Assembly (NCBI GenBank): GCA_027490875.1
Contig: JAIXXE010000155.1
Coordinates: forward strand, 1 to 7,231
Origin: Alphaproteobacteria bacterium
GTDB lineage: Bacteria; Pseudomonadota; Alphaproteobacteria; UBA2136; UBA6156
DNA: 7,231 bases
Direction of reading: 5' to 3'
How positions within the stretch are numbered: the first letter of the stretch is position 1; each line of letters opens with the position of its first letter. Under the pieces are notes generated by a model that was not told the DNA's origin, ran no database searches, and saw only the letters and a list, made by a program, of their open reading frames with translations. Positions 1-5,413 of this stretch are shown one piece after another. The translations under genes were made by a program, and so were the position numbers.

Positions 1-1167
1 CACGTAGCGAGGCTTGAGTAGGTCGTACATGCGCTTAATCTCGATGCGACTGCCGTGACCCGACACGTGGGTCTCGCGGTCGTTCAGTTCGGAAATGACG
101 TTCACGTCCAGCATGTTCAGGCCGTTAATGACGTTCAGAATCCCGCGCTCGTTGCCGGGAATCATCCGGCTGCTCATAATCACGGTGTCGCCTGCTTTCA
201 GCTTAATACCGCGGACATCGGTGCCTTGGCTGAGGCGGGTGAGGCTGCTGCCCCCTTCCCCTTGCGTGCCGCTGGCAAAGATGAACACCTTTTCGGGCGG
301 CAGGCCACTGACTTCTTCGGCATCCACCACCATGTTTTGCAGAGACGCAGGCCAATAGCCCAACTGCTTGGCGTGGGCCATGAATTTGTTAATGGTACGG
401 CCCAAAAAGCAGACCTTACGGCCTTGGCTGGCCGCATAGGCCGCCACCGCAAAGCTACGGCCAAAGTGACTGGCAAAGGCGGCGAAAATTATGCGGCCCT
501 TGGTGGAGTCGATAATCGTTTGCAAGTGCGCAAGTACGGGGGCTTCGCTGCCGCTGTCCTCGAGCTTGAGGATGTTGGTGCTGTCGCCAAAGACGGCCAG
601 TACGCCTTCCTTGCCCACTTCGGCTAACCGAACTTCGTCGGTAATTTGGCCGTAGGGCGCGGCGGCGTCGAATTTGTAGTCGCCCGTGTGCAGGACCGTA
701 CCGTGGGGGGTACGAATGGCCAGCGCGAAACTTTCCGGCACCGAGTGGCTGACAGGGATGTATTCCACCGTAAACGGGCCAGCTTGATACTGTTCCTTCA
801 CCTGCGTCACCACCATCTGGCCTTGGGTTGGCTTAATGCCAAGTTCCTGCAGCTTACTTTGAACCACCATTGCGGCCAGCGGGCTGGCGTAAATAGGGGC
901 GCCGCCGAAGTCATCCCAGCAGTAGCCGATGGCCCCGATGTGGTCTTCGTGCGCGTGGGTGATGAATACGGCTTTGATTTGCTTGGCGTGTTCGCGCAAA
1001 AAGCGGGTGTCGGGGATGATCACATCCACGCCGGGGGTGCTGTCGTCGGGGAAGCTGACCCCGGCGTCGACCACGATGAACTCGCCATTGCATTCATACA
1101 CCATCATGTTGGTACCAATATGGCCAACACCACCTAAAGCCAATGCGGCTAATTGTTTGGTTTTCAT
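1..1167 (-). CDS. rnj: Ribonuclease J, N-terminal 389 residues (3' end beyond window)
   Basis: RNase J is a cytoplasmic, zinc-dependent exo- and endoribonuclease of the metallo-beta-lactamase/beta-CASP family that matures rRNA and degrades mRNA. The frame is open from ATG at 1167 to the window edge. The N-terminal LGGVGHIGTN is the family opening. The metal-binding motif THAHEDH lies at residues 70-76, with further ligands H141 (PVSHSVPES) and D163 (HTGDYKF). The beta-CASP domain shows FGDSTN at 193-198, SGTQGE at 299-304, SSRMIPGNE and HVSGH at 367-371. About 150-170 C-terminal residues should lie beyond position 1, judging from the usual length near 550. The ATG is preceded by AGAGAGAAG, a weak ribosome-binding site about nine bases upstream. 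The gene starts 75 bases after birA on the same strand, so cotranscription is likely. Some motifs are less canonical than usual: GEGGSS follows the TQ where GEPRAA is common, and FASHFGR replaces FASN. Confidence 0.95.
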   Translation of the reverse strand, partial: MKTKQLAALALGGVGHIGTNMMVYECNGEFIVVDAGVSFPDDSTPGVDVIIPDTRFLREHAKQIKAVFITHAHEDHIGAIGYCWDDFGGAPIYASPLAAMVVQSKLQELGIKPTQGQMVVTQVKEQYQAGPFTVEYIPVSHSVPESFALAIRTPHGTVLHTGDYKFDAAAPYGQITDEVRLAEVGKEGVLAVFGDSTNILKLEDSGSEAPVLAHLQTIIDSTKGRIIFAAFASHFGRSFAVAAYAASQGRKVCFLGRTINKFMAHAKQLGYWPASLQNMVVDAEEVSGLPPEKVFIFASGTQGEGGSSLTRLSQGTDVRGIKLKAGDTVIMSSRMIPGNERGILNVINGLNMLDVNVISELNDRETHVSGHGSRIEIKRMYDLLKPRYV

Positions 1168-1185
1168 TTTACTTTACTTCTCTCT

Positions 1186-1215
1186 GCCATAGGCAAGAAG
1201 CCCTTACTGCTTCTT
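1186..1215 (-). other. Two adjacent small hairpins in the birA-rnj gap
   Basis: Read on the minus strand, AAGAAGC and GCTTCTT form a perfect 7-bp stem (1209-1215 with 1195-1201) around a 7-base loop. It is followed at once by a short TGCC-TAT-GGCA hairpin (1195-1186) that competes for base 1195. They end just before the weak ribosome-binding site of rnj. No T-run follows, so this is not a standard terminator. A role in processing or in translation of rnj mRNA is only a guess, and stems this short can arise by chance. Confidence 0.3.
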
Positions 1216-1242
1216 CGGAAACGGCAACCGCTTACGGTACTT

Positions 1243-2091
1243 TTACTTTGCGGTGGGAGCGAGAGTGGGCTTGGCAGCATTGCCTTGGGCCACAATTTCG
1301 CCGCTGGGGATGATGTGCACCGTGCCATCATCCGCCACCAGTTCGAGGTGCCCCTGTTGGGTTAGGCCACGGGCGAGCCCAGTAAGTTCGGTATCTCCTG
1401 CCCCTCCCCGCCAGATTATGTGCTGGCCGAAGATTGAACAGGCGTGGGCGTAGTTATGATGGAACGCGGCCCAACCTTGCTCCCTGTATAGGGCCAAAGC
1501 TTTAAAAAGGCAAGCCCCGATACTTTTTGCAAGGTCTTCAGGTGTTTGCGTGGTGTTCAGGAAGGTGCCGGGGAAGTCTGCGGGGATTTCGGGCGGGGCC
1601 TGCAGGTTCAGGCCGATGCCCACCAAAAAACACTCGAGCGTGAGGCCTTCGCAGAGGATTCCGGCCACCTTTTTTCCTTTTCCTGTCATCCTGAGCGGAA
1701 GCGAAGGACCCAGGTCTGCTTGGGTTTGCTGGATTTCTGGGTGATGCAAAAGAATATCATTAGGCCATTTGATGGATAAATGGCGTGTATAGAGCAGACC
1801 TGGGTCCTTCGCGTTGCTCAGGATGACAGTCTCTTCTTTGAGGGCTTCGTTGATACCTTCTAATACCGCCAAGCTGGCCACCAACGGCAGATGGGCGCAG
1901 CCTTGGCGCACAATGTAGGTGCAGGCCATGGAATAGGGCGCGCCAAAGGTATGCCATGTGCGGCCCAAACGGCCACGGCCAGCGGTTTGGGTGTTGGCCA
2001 GCACGGCCTGCGTGTGGGTATCGCCAGCTGCCAGCAGCGCGCGGGCCTCAGCCATGGTGGAAGGCGTGGTGGCGAGGTGGAGGATTTTCAT
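1243..2091 (-). CDS. birA: Biotin-[acetyl-CoA-carboxylase] ligase, repeat-invaded
   Basis: This class I biotin-protein ligase activates biotin with ATP and attaches it to a lysine of biotin carboxyl carrier proteins in the cytoplasm. The 282 residues lack the N-terminal helix-turn-helix of E. coli BirA, so it is not expected to act as a biotin repressor. The biotinyl-AMP loop TAGRGRLGRTW is at 36-46, the catalytic KWPND at 108-112, GKKVAGILCE at 139-148, VGIGLNL at 157-163, and the C-terminal SH3-like domain at about 235-270. Two stretches have no place in the family: about residues 89-103 just before KWPND and about 117-138 just after it. Both are encoded by inverted repeats at 1793-1829 and 1683-1720. 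Without them the length would be near 247, normal for the family. The start is the ATG at 2091, giving the usual short N-terminus (HLATTPSTMAEAR). Its ribosome-binding site (AAGG, about nine bases away) is weak. Whether the product is active cannot be judged, but the catalytic residues and the frame are intact. Confidence 0.95.
   Translation of the reverse strand: MKILHLATTPSTMAEARALLAAGDTHTQAVLANTQTAGRGRLGRTWHTFGAPYSMACTYIVRQGCAHLPLVASLAVLEGINEALKEETVILSNAKDPGLLYTRHLSIKWPNDILLHHPEIQQTQADLGPSLPLRMTGKGKKVAGILCEGLTLECFLVGIGLNLQAPPEIPADFPGTFLNTTQTPEDLAKSIGACLFKALALYREQGWAAFHHNYAHACSIFGQHIIWRGGAGDTELTGLARGLTQQGHLELVADDGTVHIIPSGEIVAQGNAAKPTLAPTAK
1683..1720 (+). repeat. Inserted repeat arm B inside birA
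   Basis: This 38-base arm starts CTGTCATCCTGAGC and ends GCGAAGGACCCAGGTCTGCT. It matches the reverse complement of 1793-1829 except for a 3-4 base patch in the middle (GGAA here, AAC there). It is read antisense in birA, giving the residues QADLGPSLPLRMTG, and adds no stop. The CTGTCATCCTGAGC...GCGAAGGA core resembles short interspersed repeats that I recall as common in several bacterial groups; that recollection is not a search result. Confidence 0.85.
1793..1829 (-). repeat. Inserted repeat arm A inside birA
   Basis: This 37-base arm lies in opposite orientation to 1683-1720, 72 bases away from it. On the coding strand it is read in the sense of the repeat as VILSNAKDPGLL and leads directly into the conserved LSIKWPND. 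Similarity to the other arm stops abruptly at both ends, so 1683-1720 and 1793-1829 mark sharp repeat boundaries. The 72 bases between the arms are genuine birA core, so this is two insertions flanking conserved sequence and not one palindromic element. Confidence 0.85.
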
Positions 2092-2160
2092 GCTTCGCTA
2101 CCTTACAACCTTTGTTATTGTGGGGAAAGATGGAATGCTACACTCCCCCCCAACGCCAAA

Positions 2161-2181
2161 CGCCCCCCGGAAGGGAGGGCG
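2161..2181 (-). terminator. GC-rich terminator-like hairpin before birA
   Basis: In minus-strand RNA, CGCCCTCC (2181-2174) pairs with GGGGGGCG (2168-2161), eight pairs with one U-G wobble, around a 5-base loop. It is followed by TTTGGCGTT. The stem is strong but the T-run is only three bases, so termination may be partial. It lies about 43 bases beyond the mini-ORF 2 stop and about 70 before birA. It could end the nuo transcript, end a small RNA, or serve as an attenuator for birA-rnj. Confidence 0.45.
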
Positions 2182-2224
2182 CTGGGTTGGAGTTGAAGGG
2201 AATGGTTGATCTCGGCCGAGCGGG

Positions 2225-2248
2225 TTACTCTGTGACGACGCGACTCAT
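2225..2248 (-). CDS. Mini-ORF 2, 7 codons (MSRVVTE), possible leader peptide
   Basis: A tiny frame, ATG AGT CGC GTC GTC ACA GAG TAA, is preceded by AGGGAGG with GGAGG ending six bases before the ATG. That is a far better Shine-Dalgarno sequence than any real gene in this window has. Its start region copies that of mini-ORF 1 127 bases upstream (MSRVV against MSRFV). There is no homology evidence for a peptide of this size. It may be translated as a leader, or the element may simply bind ribosomes. Confidence 0.4.
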   Translation of the reverse strand: MSRVVTE

Positions 2249-2261
2249 GGAAAGCCTCCCT
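2234..2261 (-). repeat. Direct repeat copy 2: Shine-Dalgarno, ATG and first codons
   Basis: This 28-base segment aligns with 2361-2387 at 23 of 27 positions plus one gap. Shared parts are the AGG(G)AGGCTT ribosome-binding site, the spacer length, and ATGAGTCGC-TCGTC. Differences are concentrated in the spacer bases next to the ATG and in codon 4. Confidence 0.75.
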
Positions 2262-2275
2262 GGTAGGTTTCAGGG
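2258..2275 (-). promoter_or_regulatory. Hairpin covering part of the mini-ORF 2 Shine-Dalgarno
   Basis: In minus-strand RNA, CCCTG (2275-2271) can pair with CAGGG (2262-2258) across an 8-base loop. The pairing takes up the first half of the AGGGAGG ribosome-binding site of mini-ORF 2. It may limit initiation there. Five pairs alone are weak evidence. Confidence 0.35.
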
Positions 2276-2295
2276 CCCTTTGCGATTGCGCAGGG
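2276..2295 (-). other. Hairpin 2, upstream of mini-ORF 2
   Basis: In minus-strand RNA, CCC-TGCG (2295-2289) pairs with CGCA (2284-2281) and GGG (2278-2276), with a CAAT loop and a two-base bulge. It starts CCCTGC, like hairpin 1 upstream of mini-ORF 1, and stands in the equivalent place, 14 bases before the Shine-Dalgarno sequence against 5 in the first unit. It is the counterpart of hairpin 1 in the duplicated unit. Confidence 0.4.
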
Positions 2296-2303
2296 CGGGT
2301 GGA

Positions 2304-2354
2304 ATCATCAGCGGGGCGAGGCCCCGAGAGCTACTACGCTGCTCAGCTGACGAT
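2304..2354 (-). ncRNA. Predicted three-way-junction RNA fold of 51 bases
   Basis: In minus-strand RNA, ATCGTCAGC (2354-2346) pairs with GCTGATGAT (2312-2304) over nine positions. One pair is a G-U wobble that would be an A-C mismatch in plus-strand RNA, so the fold favours the minus strand. The stem encloses two hairpins: GAGC/GCTC (2344-2341 with 2331-2328, 9-base loop) and GGGGC/GCCCC (2325-2321 with 2317-2313, 3-base loop). Only three bases are left unpaired at the junction. The 5' arm is made of the last three sense codons of mini-ORF 1, and its TGA stop lies exactly at the junction, so a ribosome ending there would melt the outer stem. The fold was derived by eye; no energy was calculated. 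Confidence 0.45.
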
Positions 2355-2375
2355 GAAACGGACGAAGCGACTCAT
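2343..2375 (-). CDS. Mini-ORF 1, 10 codons (MSRFVRFIVS), possible leader peptide
   Basis: The frame begins at ATG 2375, six bases after a consensus AGGAGG (2387-2382), and ends at TGA 2343-2345. It is the first of two related mini-ORFs between nuoN and birA. The same frame is open further upstream to an ATG at 2420, giving 25 codons, but that start has no ribosome-binding site and would place hairpin 1 in the coding part. The codons for Ile-Val-Ser and the stop form one side and the branch point of the adjacent RNA fold, as in translation-controlled leaders. No known leader peptide is recognised. A specific sensed amino acid is not evident, although two of ten residues are Arg and two Phe. 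Confidence 0.45.
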   Translation of the reverse strand: MSRFVRFIVS

Positions 2376-2387
2376 AACAAGCCTCCT
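2361..2387 (-). repeat. Direct repeat copy 1: Shine-Dalgarno, ATG and first codons
   Basis: This 27-base segment is the partner of 2234-2261; the two ATGs are 127 bases apart. Both copies join AGG(G)AGGCTT, a short spacer and ATGAGTCGC, and both are preceded by a hairpin starting CCCTGC. A duplicated unit fits better than chance. Confidence 0.75.
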
Positions 2388-2392
2388 GATGT

Positions 2393-2415
2393 AACCCTGC
2401 TTACTGGGCAGGGTT
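2393..2415. terminator. Hairpin 1, perfect 8-bp stem downstream of nuoN
   Basis: AACCCTGC and GCAGGGTT form a perfect 8-bp stem around a 7-base loop. It begins 38 bases after the nuoN stop in the direction of transcription. In plus-strand RNA it is followed by TTTT (2414-2417), which looks like a terminator for antisense transcription. In minus-strand RNA only TT follows, so termination of the nuo operon here would be weak. It also stands five bases before the mini-ORF 1 Shine-Dalgarno sequence and may instead belong to that unit. Confidence 0.5.
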
Positions 2416-2452
2416 TTCATGTAACAATTAAAGTGTAAACGAAGCGTGGCGG

Positions 2453-3925
2453 TTAGTAAATAGCCGTGCCTGCGGCCAGCAACAGCGTTTGCAGCGGTGC
2501 GGGGAACACCCCCACCAGCAGCACCAGCAGGGCGCAGGCCGCCACCATAGCCTGCATGGGCCATGCCACAGGGGTGGCTTGGGGGGTGGCTTTGGTGGTG
2601 ATTTGGGTGGGGGCGTCGAACACCATCACCTTCACCAGCCACAGGCTGTAGGCGCTGGCGACAACGCTGAAAACAACACCTATCAGCGCCAGCAGCCCCC
2701 AGCCCGCCTGCACCGCAGGGGTAAAGGCCAACAGCTTGCCCATAAAGCCTGCCAGCGGAGGGATGCCCGCCAGACTAAACAGCAGCAGGCCCATGGCAGT
2801 GGCCAGCAGGGGCTGGCGCTTGGCCAAACCCTTCAGGCAGGCCACCGTGGTAAAGTTGCCGCCTATCAGGGCCGCGAACAGCCCCACCGAGGTGAGGCCA
2901 TACACAAACAGGTAAAACAGCGCCCCGCTGGCCGCGGCGGCAATGAGGGCCAGGTGGTTGGAGTCGGCGGGCAGGCCGGCCAGCGCCACCAAGGGCACCA
3001 TGGCAAAGCCTACATTGGCGATGGTGGAAAAGGCTAGCAGGCGTTTTAAGTTACCCTGCACAATGGCCATGACCGCGCCGACGGCCATGGAGGCCACCGC
3101 CAAACAGGCTAAGCCCTGCCCTACCAGCAAGGCGGTGGGGCCATGGAACGGGCCAACCAGCAGCCGAATGAGCAAGGCCGCCACCGCCAGTTTGGGCAGC
3201 GCCGCCAGCAAGGCCGTGACGGGCGTGGGCGCGCCTTCGTACACATCGGGTGTGTAGAAGTGAAAGGGCACCAACGAGAGCTTGAAGGCGACCCCTGCCA
3301 TCACCAGCGCGGCGCCCACCAAGTACAGCGGGGTGGGTTCGGCCATGGCGGCGAGCGTTTGGAAATCTAAGGCGCCCGTTGCGGCATAGAGCAGCGACAT
3401 CCCAAACAGTGTCAGCCCGCTGGCCAAGCTGCCGAGCACGAAGTACTTCAGGCCCGCTTCGCTGCTCTTGGCGTCGTCGCGCAGCCATGCACAGAGAACA
3501 TAGAGCGGGAAACTGAGCAGTTCCAGCGCCACATAAAAGCTTAACAGATGATTGGCGGCAGGCAGCAGGATGGCACCCGTGGTGGCCAGTAACAGCAATA
3601 CGGCCAGTTCGGGGCGGCGGCGCTCGGTGCCAACACCAGCCCATAACAAGGGGGTAGCAAGCAAGGCAAGAACCAGCAACAGTACCGCCACCGTGTTGGC
3701 AAAGGGGCTAAAGGCCAGCAGCACGGGACCGCCTTCAAAACTGATGGCCCCCGTGGCCGGCGTGGCCAGCAGCAGACCCAACGCGGCCAGCAGAATTTGT
3801 GAGGCAAACAGGAACGCAACCCAAGCCTGACGGGTAAAGCTGCCGAGCAGCAGCGTTGCCAGTGCGCCAAGGGCCAAGAGCAAAGCGGGGTCGAGCGGGG
3901 CGGGAATCATCGGAAGGAAGGTCAT
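2453..3925 (-). CDS. nuoN: NADH-quinone oxidoreductase subunit N
   Basis: NuoN is one of three antiporter-like membrane subunits of respiratory complex I and forms a proton channel in the membrane arm, next to the quinone-binding subunits. The 490 residues are almost entirely hydrophobic segments, of normal length for the family. Key residues are present: E135 in YVALELLSFPLYVL, K215 in GVAFKLSLVPFHFYTPDVYE, K245 in AALPKLA, GNLKRLLAFSTI at 291-302, and K397 in AGIPPLAGFMGK at 386-397. The start codon overlaps the nuoM stop by four bases (ATGA, 3925-3922). No Shine-Dalgarno sequence is visible before it, which points to translation by ribosomes finishing nuoM. It is the last nuo gene of the cluster. 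The downstream 361 bases carry the hairpins and mini-ORFs described separately. Confidence 0.97.
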   Translation of the reverse strand: MTFLPMIPAPLDPALLLALGALATLLLGSFTRQAWVAFLFASQILLAALGLLLATPATGAISFEGGPVLLAFSPFANTVAVLLLVLALLATPLLWAGVGTERRRPELAVLLLLATTGAILLPAANHLLSFYVALELLSFPLYVLCAWLRDDAKSSEAGLKYFVLGSLASGLTLFGMSLLYAATGALDFQTLAAMAEPTPLYLVGAALVMAGVAFKLSLVPFHFYTPDVYEGAPTPVTALLAALPKLAVAALLIRLLVGPFHGPTALLVGQGLACLAVASMAVGAVMAIVQGNLKRLLAFSTIANVGFAMVPLVALAGLPADSNHLALIAAAASGALFYLFVYGLTSVGLFAALIGGNFTTVACLKGLAKRQPLLATAMGLLLFSLAGIPPLAGFMGKLLAFTPAVQAGWGLLALIGVVFSVVASAYSLWLVKVMVFDAPTQITTKATPQATPVAWPMQAMVAACALLVLLVGVFPAPLQTLLLAAGTAIY

Positions 3926-5412
3926 GGCTGGGTGGGGCTTACGGGTTGGGGTTCAAGCGTGCGGACTTCGGGGATGAGCGTTGCCACAGGTTGACGCCAG
4001 AGATCCATCGCCAAATGCGGCTTAAGGCCAAGTACGGGAATGAGCAGCAGCAGCGGCAGGAACACCAGCCACTCGCGGGCCGAAAGGTCGGTGCAGGCGG
4101 CCTTGTGGTCGGCCACAAAGCGGCTGGGGGCCTGAAAGAGTACCGCGCGGGTAAATACCAGCATGTAAACCGCGCCAAAAATAACCCCCGTGGTGGCGAG
4201 CGCGGTGGCCCACGGCGCGCTGGGGAAGCTGCCTGCCAGACCGAGGAACTCCCCAACAAACCCATTGGTGCCGGGCAATGCAACGGCGGCCAACATCAGC
4301 AGCACCAGCGCAAAGGCATAGCCGGGCATGAGGGTTGCGAGGCCGCCCAGGTTCTTCATCTCTCGGGTGTGCAGGCGCTCGTAGATTACCCCAATGATGA
4401 GAAAGAGCCCCGCACTGACAATCCCGTGGTTTATCATGATGAGCAGTGCGCCATGAAGGCCAGTCTCGGTGCCGCTGAACAGCCCCATCGTGACCAACCC
4501 CATATGGCTGACCGAGCTGTAGGCGATGAGTTTTTTAATATCGGTCTGCACCCATGCCACCAGCGCGGCATACACCACGGCAATCGCGCCCGCCCACATT
4601 AAATAGGGTGCGAGCAGCGTCACGGCATCGGGGAACAACGGCAGGTTAAAGCGTAGCAAGCCATAGGCACCAAGTTTAAGCAGCACACCCGCCAGAATCA
4701 CGCTCCCTGCGGTAGGGGCCTGCACGTGGGCATCGGGGAGCCATGTATGGAGGGGCCACATCGGGATTTTAACGGCAAAGGCCGCCAAGAAAGCCCCAAA
4801 CAACACCACCTGCATGGCCAGTGGTAAAGCATGGGCCATGCTGCCCCATTGGGTGAAATCGAAAGTGCCCGCCTGCGTGCCGAGGTACAGCCCCGCCACC
4901 AGCATCAACACGCTGCCCGCAAAGGTATAGAGAAAAAACTTGAGCGCCGCATACACCCGACTTTTGCCACCCCAAAGGCCAATCAGTAGGTAGAGCGGAA
5001 TCAGGCTGGCTTCAAAAAACACATAGAACAGGATGAAATCGGTGGCGGCAAATACACCGTTCACCAACCCCGCCAGCCCCAACAGGCAGGCCATGAAGGC
5101 GCCCGTGTTGCGGTCTTCGCGCCAGCTGGCCAACACCACTAGCGGGGTAAGCAGGTTGTTGAGCAGCAGCAGCGCCAAGGCGATGCCATCGATGCCCAGG
5201 GTTACATGAATGCCAAGGCTGGGCAGCCATGCGTAGCTTTCGGTAAACTGCAGGCCTACGGCAGCAGGGTTAAAGCCCGTGTAAAGCGGCCAGCACAGCA
5301 CCAGCGACCCCAGCGACCCCAGCAATGCCAACGGCTTGACGAGGCTACGCGGGGCAACCAGCGCCAACAATGCGGTGGCGATGGGGAGGAGAATGAGTGT
5401 TGACAGCACCAT
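3922..5412 (-). CDS. nuoM: NADH-quinone oxidoreductase subunit M
   Basis: NuoM is the middle proton-pumping antiporter-like subunit of the complex I membrane arm. The 496 residues show the family pattern of about 14 transmembrane segments. The conserved E134 lies in FYVFFEASLIPLYLLIG, and K215 in KIPMWPLHTWLPDAHVQAPT (215-234). K246 is in LLKLGAYGLLR, followed by QTDIKKLIAYSSVSHMG at 289-305 and E388 in ALPGTNGFVGEFL. The ATG at 5412 lies one base after the nuoL stop codon (TAA C ATG), which implies coupled translation. The gene ends in a four-base overlap with nuoN. The C-terminus (TLEPQPVSPTQP) is a soluble proline-rich tail. Nothing unusual is seen. Confidence 0.97.
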   Translation of the reverse strand: MVLSTLILLPIATALLALVAPRSLVKPLALLGSLGSLVLCWPLYTGFNPAAVGLQFTESYAWLPSLGIHVTLGIDGIALALLLLNNLLTPLVVLASWREDRNTGAFMACLLGLAGLVNGVFAATDFILFYVFFEASLIPLYLLIGLWGGKSRVYAALKFFLYTFAGSVLMLVAGLYLGTQAGTFDFTQWGSMAHALPLAMQVVLFGAFLAAFAVKIPMWPLHTWLPDAHVQAPTAGSVILAGVLLKLGAYGLLRFNLPLFPDAVTLLAPYLMWAGAIAVVYAALVAWVQTDIKKLIAYSSVSHMGLVTMGLFSGTETGLHGALLIMINHGIVSAGLFLIIGVIYERLHTREMKNLGGLATLMPGYAFALVLLMLAAVALPGTNGFVGEFLGLAGSFPSAPWATALATTGVIFGAVYMLVFTRAVLFQAPSRFVADHKAACTDLSAREWLVFLPLLLLIPVLGLKPHLAMDLWRQPVATLIPEVRTLEPQPVSPTQP

Positions 5413-5413
5413 G

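Larger units (their letters stand above)
2092..2452 (-). promoter_or_regulatory. nuoN-birA intergenic region, putative leader or structured RNA
   Basis: The 361 bases hold no conventional gene, tRNA or rRNA. On the minus strand, from nuoN towards birA, the order is an AT-rich patch (2452-2416), hairpin 1, Shine-Dalgarno plus mini-ORF 1, a three-way-junction fold, hairpin 2, Shine-Dalgarno plus mini-ORF 2, the 10-base palindrome CTCGGCCGAG (2220-2211), a terminator-like hairpin, a run of seven G, and the birA start. I found no convincing sigma-70 promoter, so read-through from nuoN is possible. If the distal hairpin terminates, birA-rnj expression would depend on this region. Confidence 0.5.

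Noticed and set aside
55..627. 190-codon plus-strand open frame, and similar long plus-strand frames at 646-1137, 2489-3037, 3856-4602 and 5801-6319.
   Set aside because: They lie antisense to well-recognised rnj and nuo genes, show no recognisable domain, and are rich in His, Gln, Arg and Gly as expected from the reverse frame of GC-rich genes.
1683..1829. A single mobile palindromic element with both arms and a loop.
   Set aside because: The segment between the arms encodes the conserved LSIKWPNDILL core of biotin ligase, so the loop is original gene sequence and not part of an element.
2133..2157. Possible birA promoter, TTGGCG and TAGCAT on the minus strand.
   Set aside because: The two boxes are only 13 bases apart and each matches consensus poorly.
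2268..2331. CTGATGA (2311-2305) and GAAA (2271-2268) on the minus strand in a three-way-junction setting, suggesting a hammerhead ribozyme.
   Set aside because: The stems do not fit. CTGATGA is itself paired in the outer stem, the bases next to it cannot form stem II with those before GAAA, and no NUH cleavage triplet lies where stem I (CGGGGC/GCCCCG) would require one.
2426..2452. Possible promoter with TTTAAT as the -10 box in the AT-rich patch after nuoN.
   Set aside because: The hexamer 17 bases upstream (TAACCG) has no resemblance to a -35 box.
2343..2642. 99-codon minus-strand open frame running from inside nuoN through to mini-ORF 1.
   Set aside because: Most of it is an out-of-frame shadow of nuoN. 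Only the last ten codons, which have their own Shine-Dalgarno sequence and a repeated counterpart, are worth keeping.
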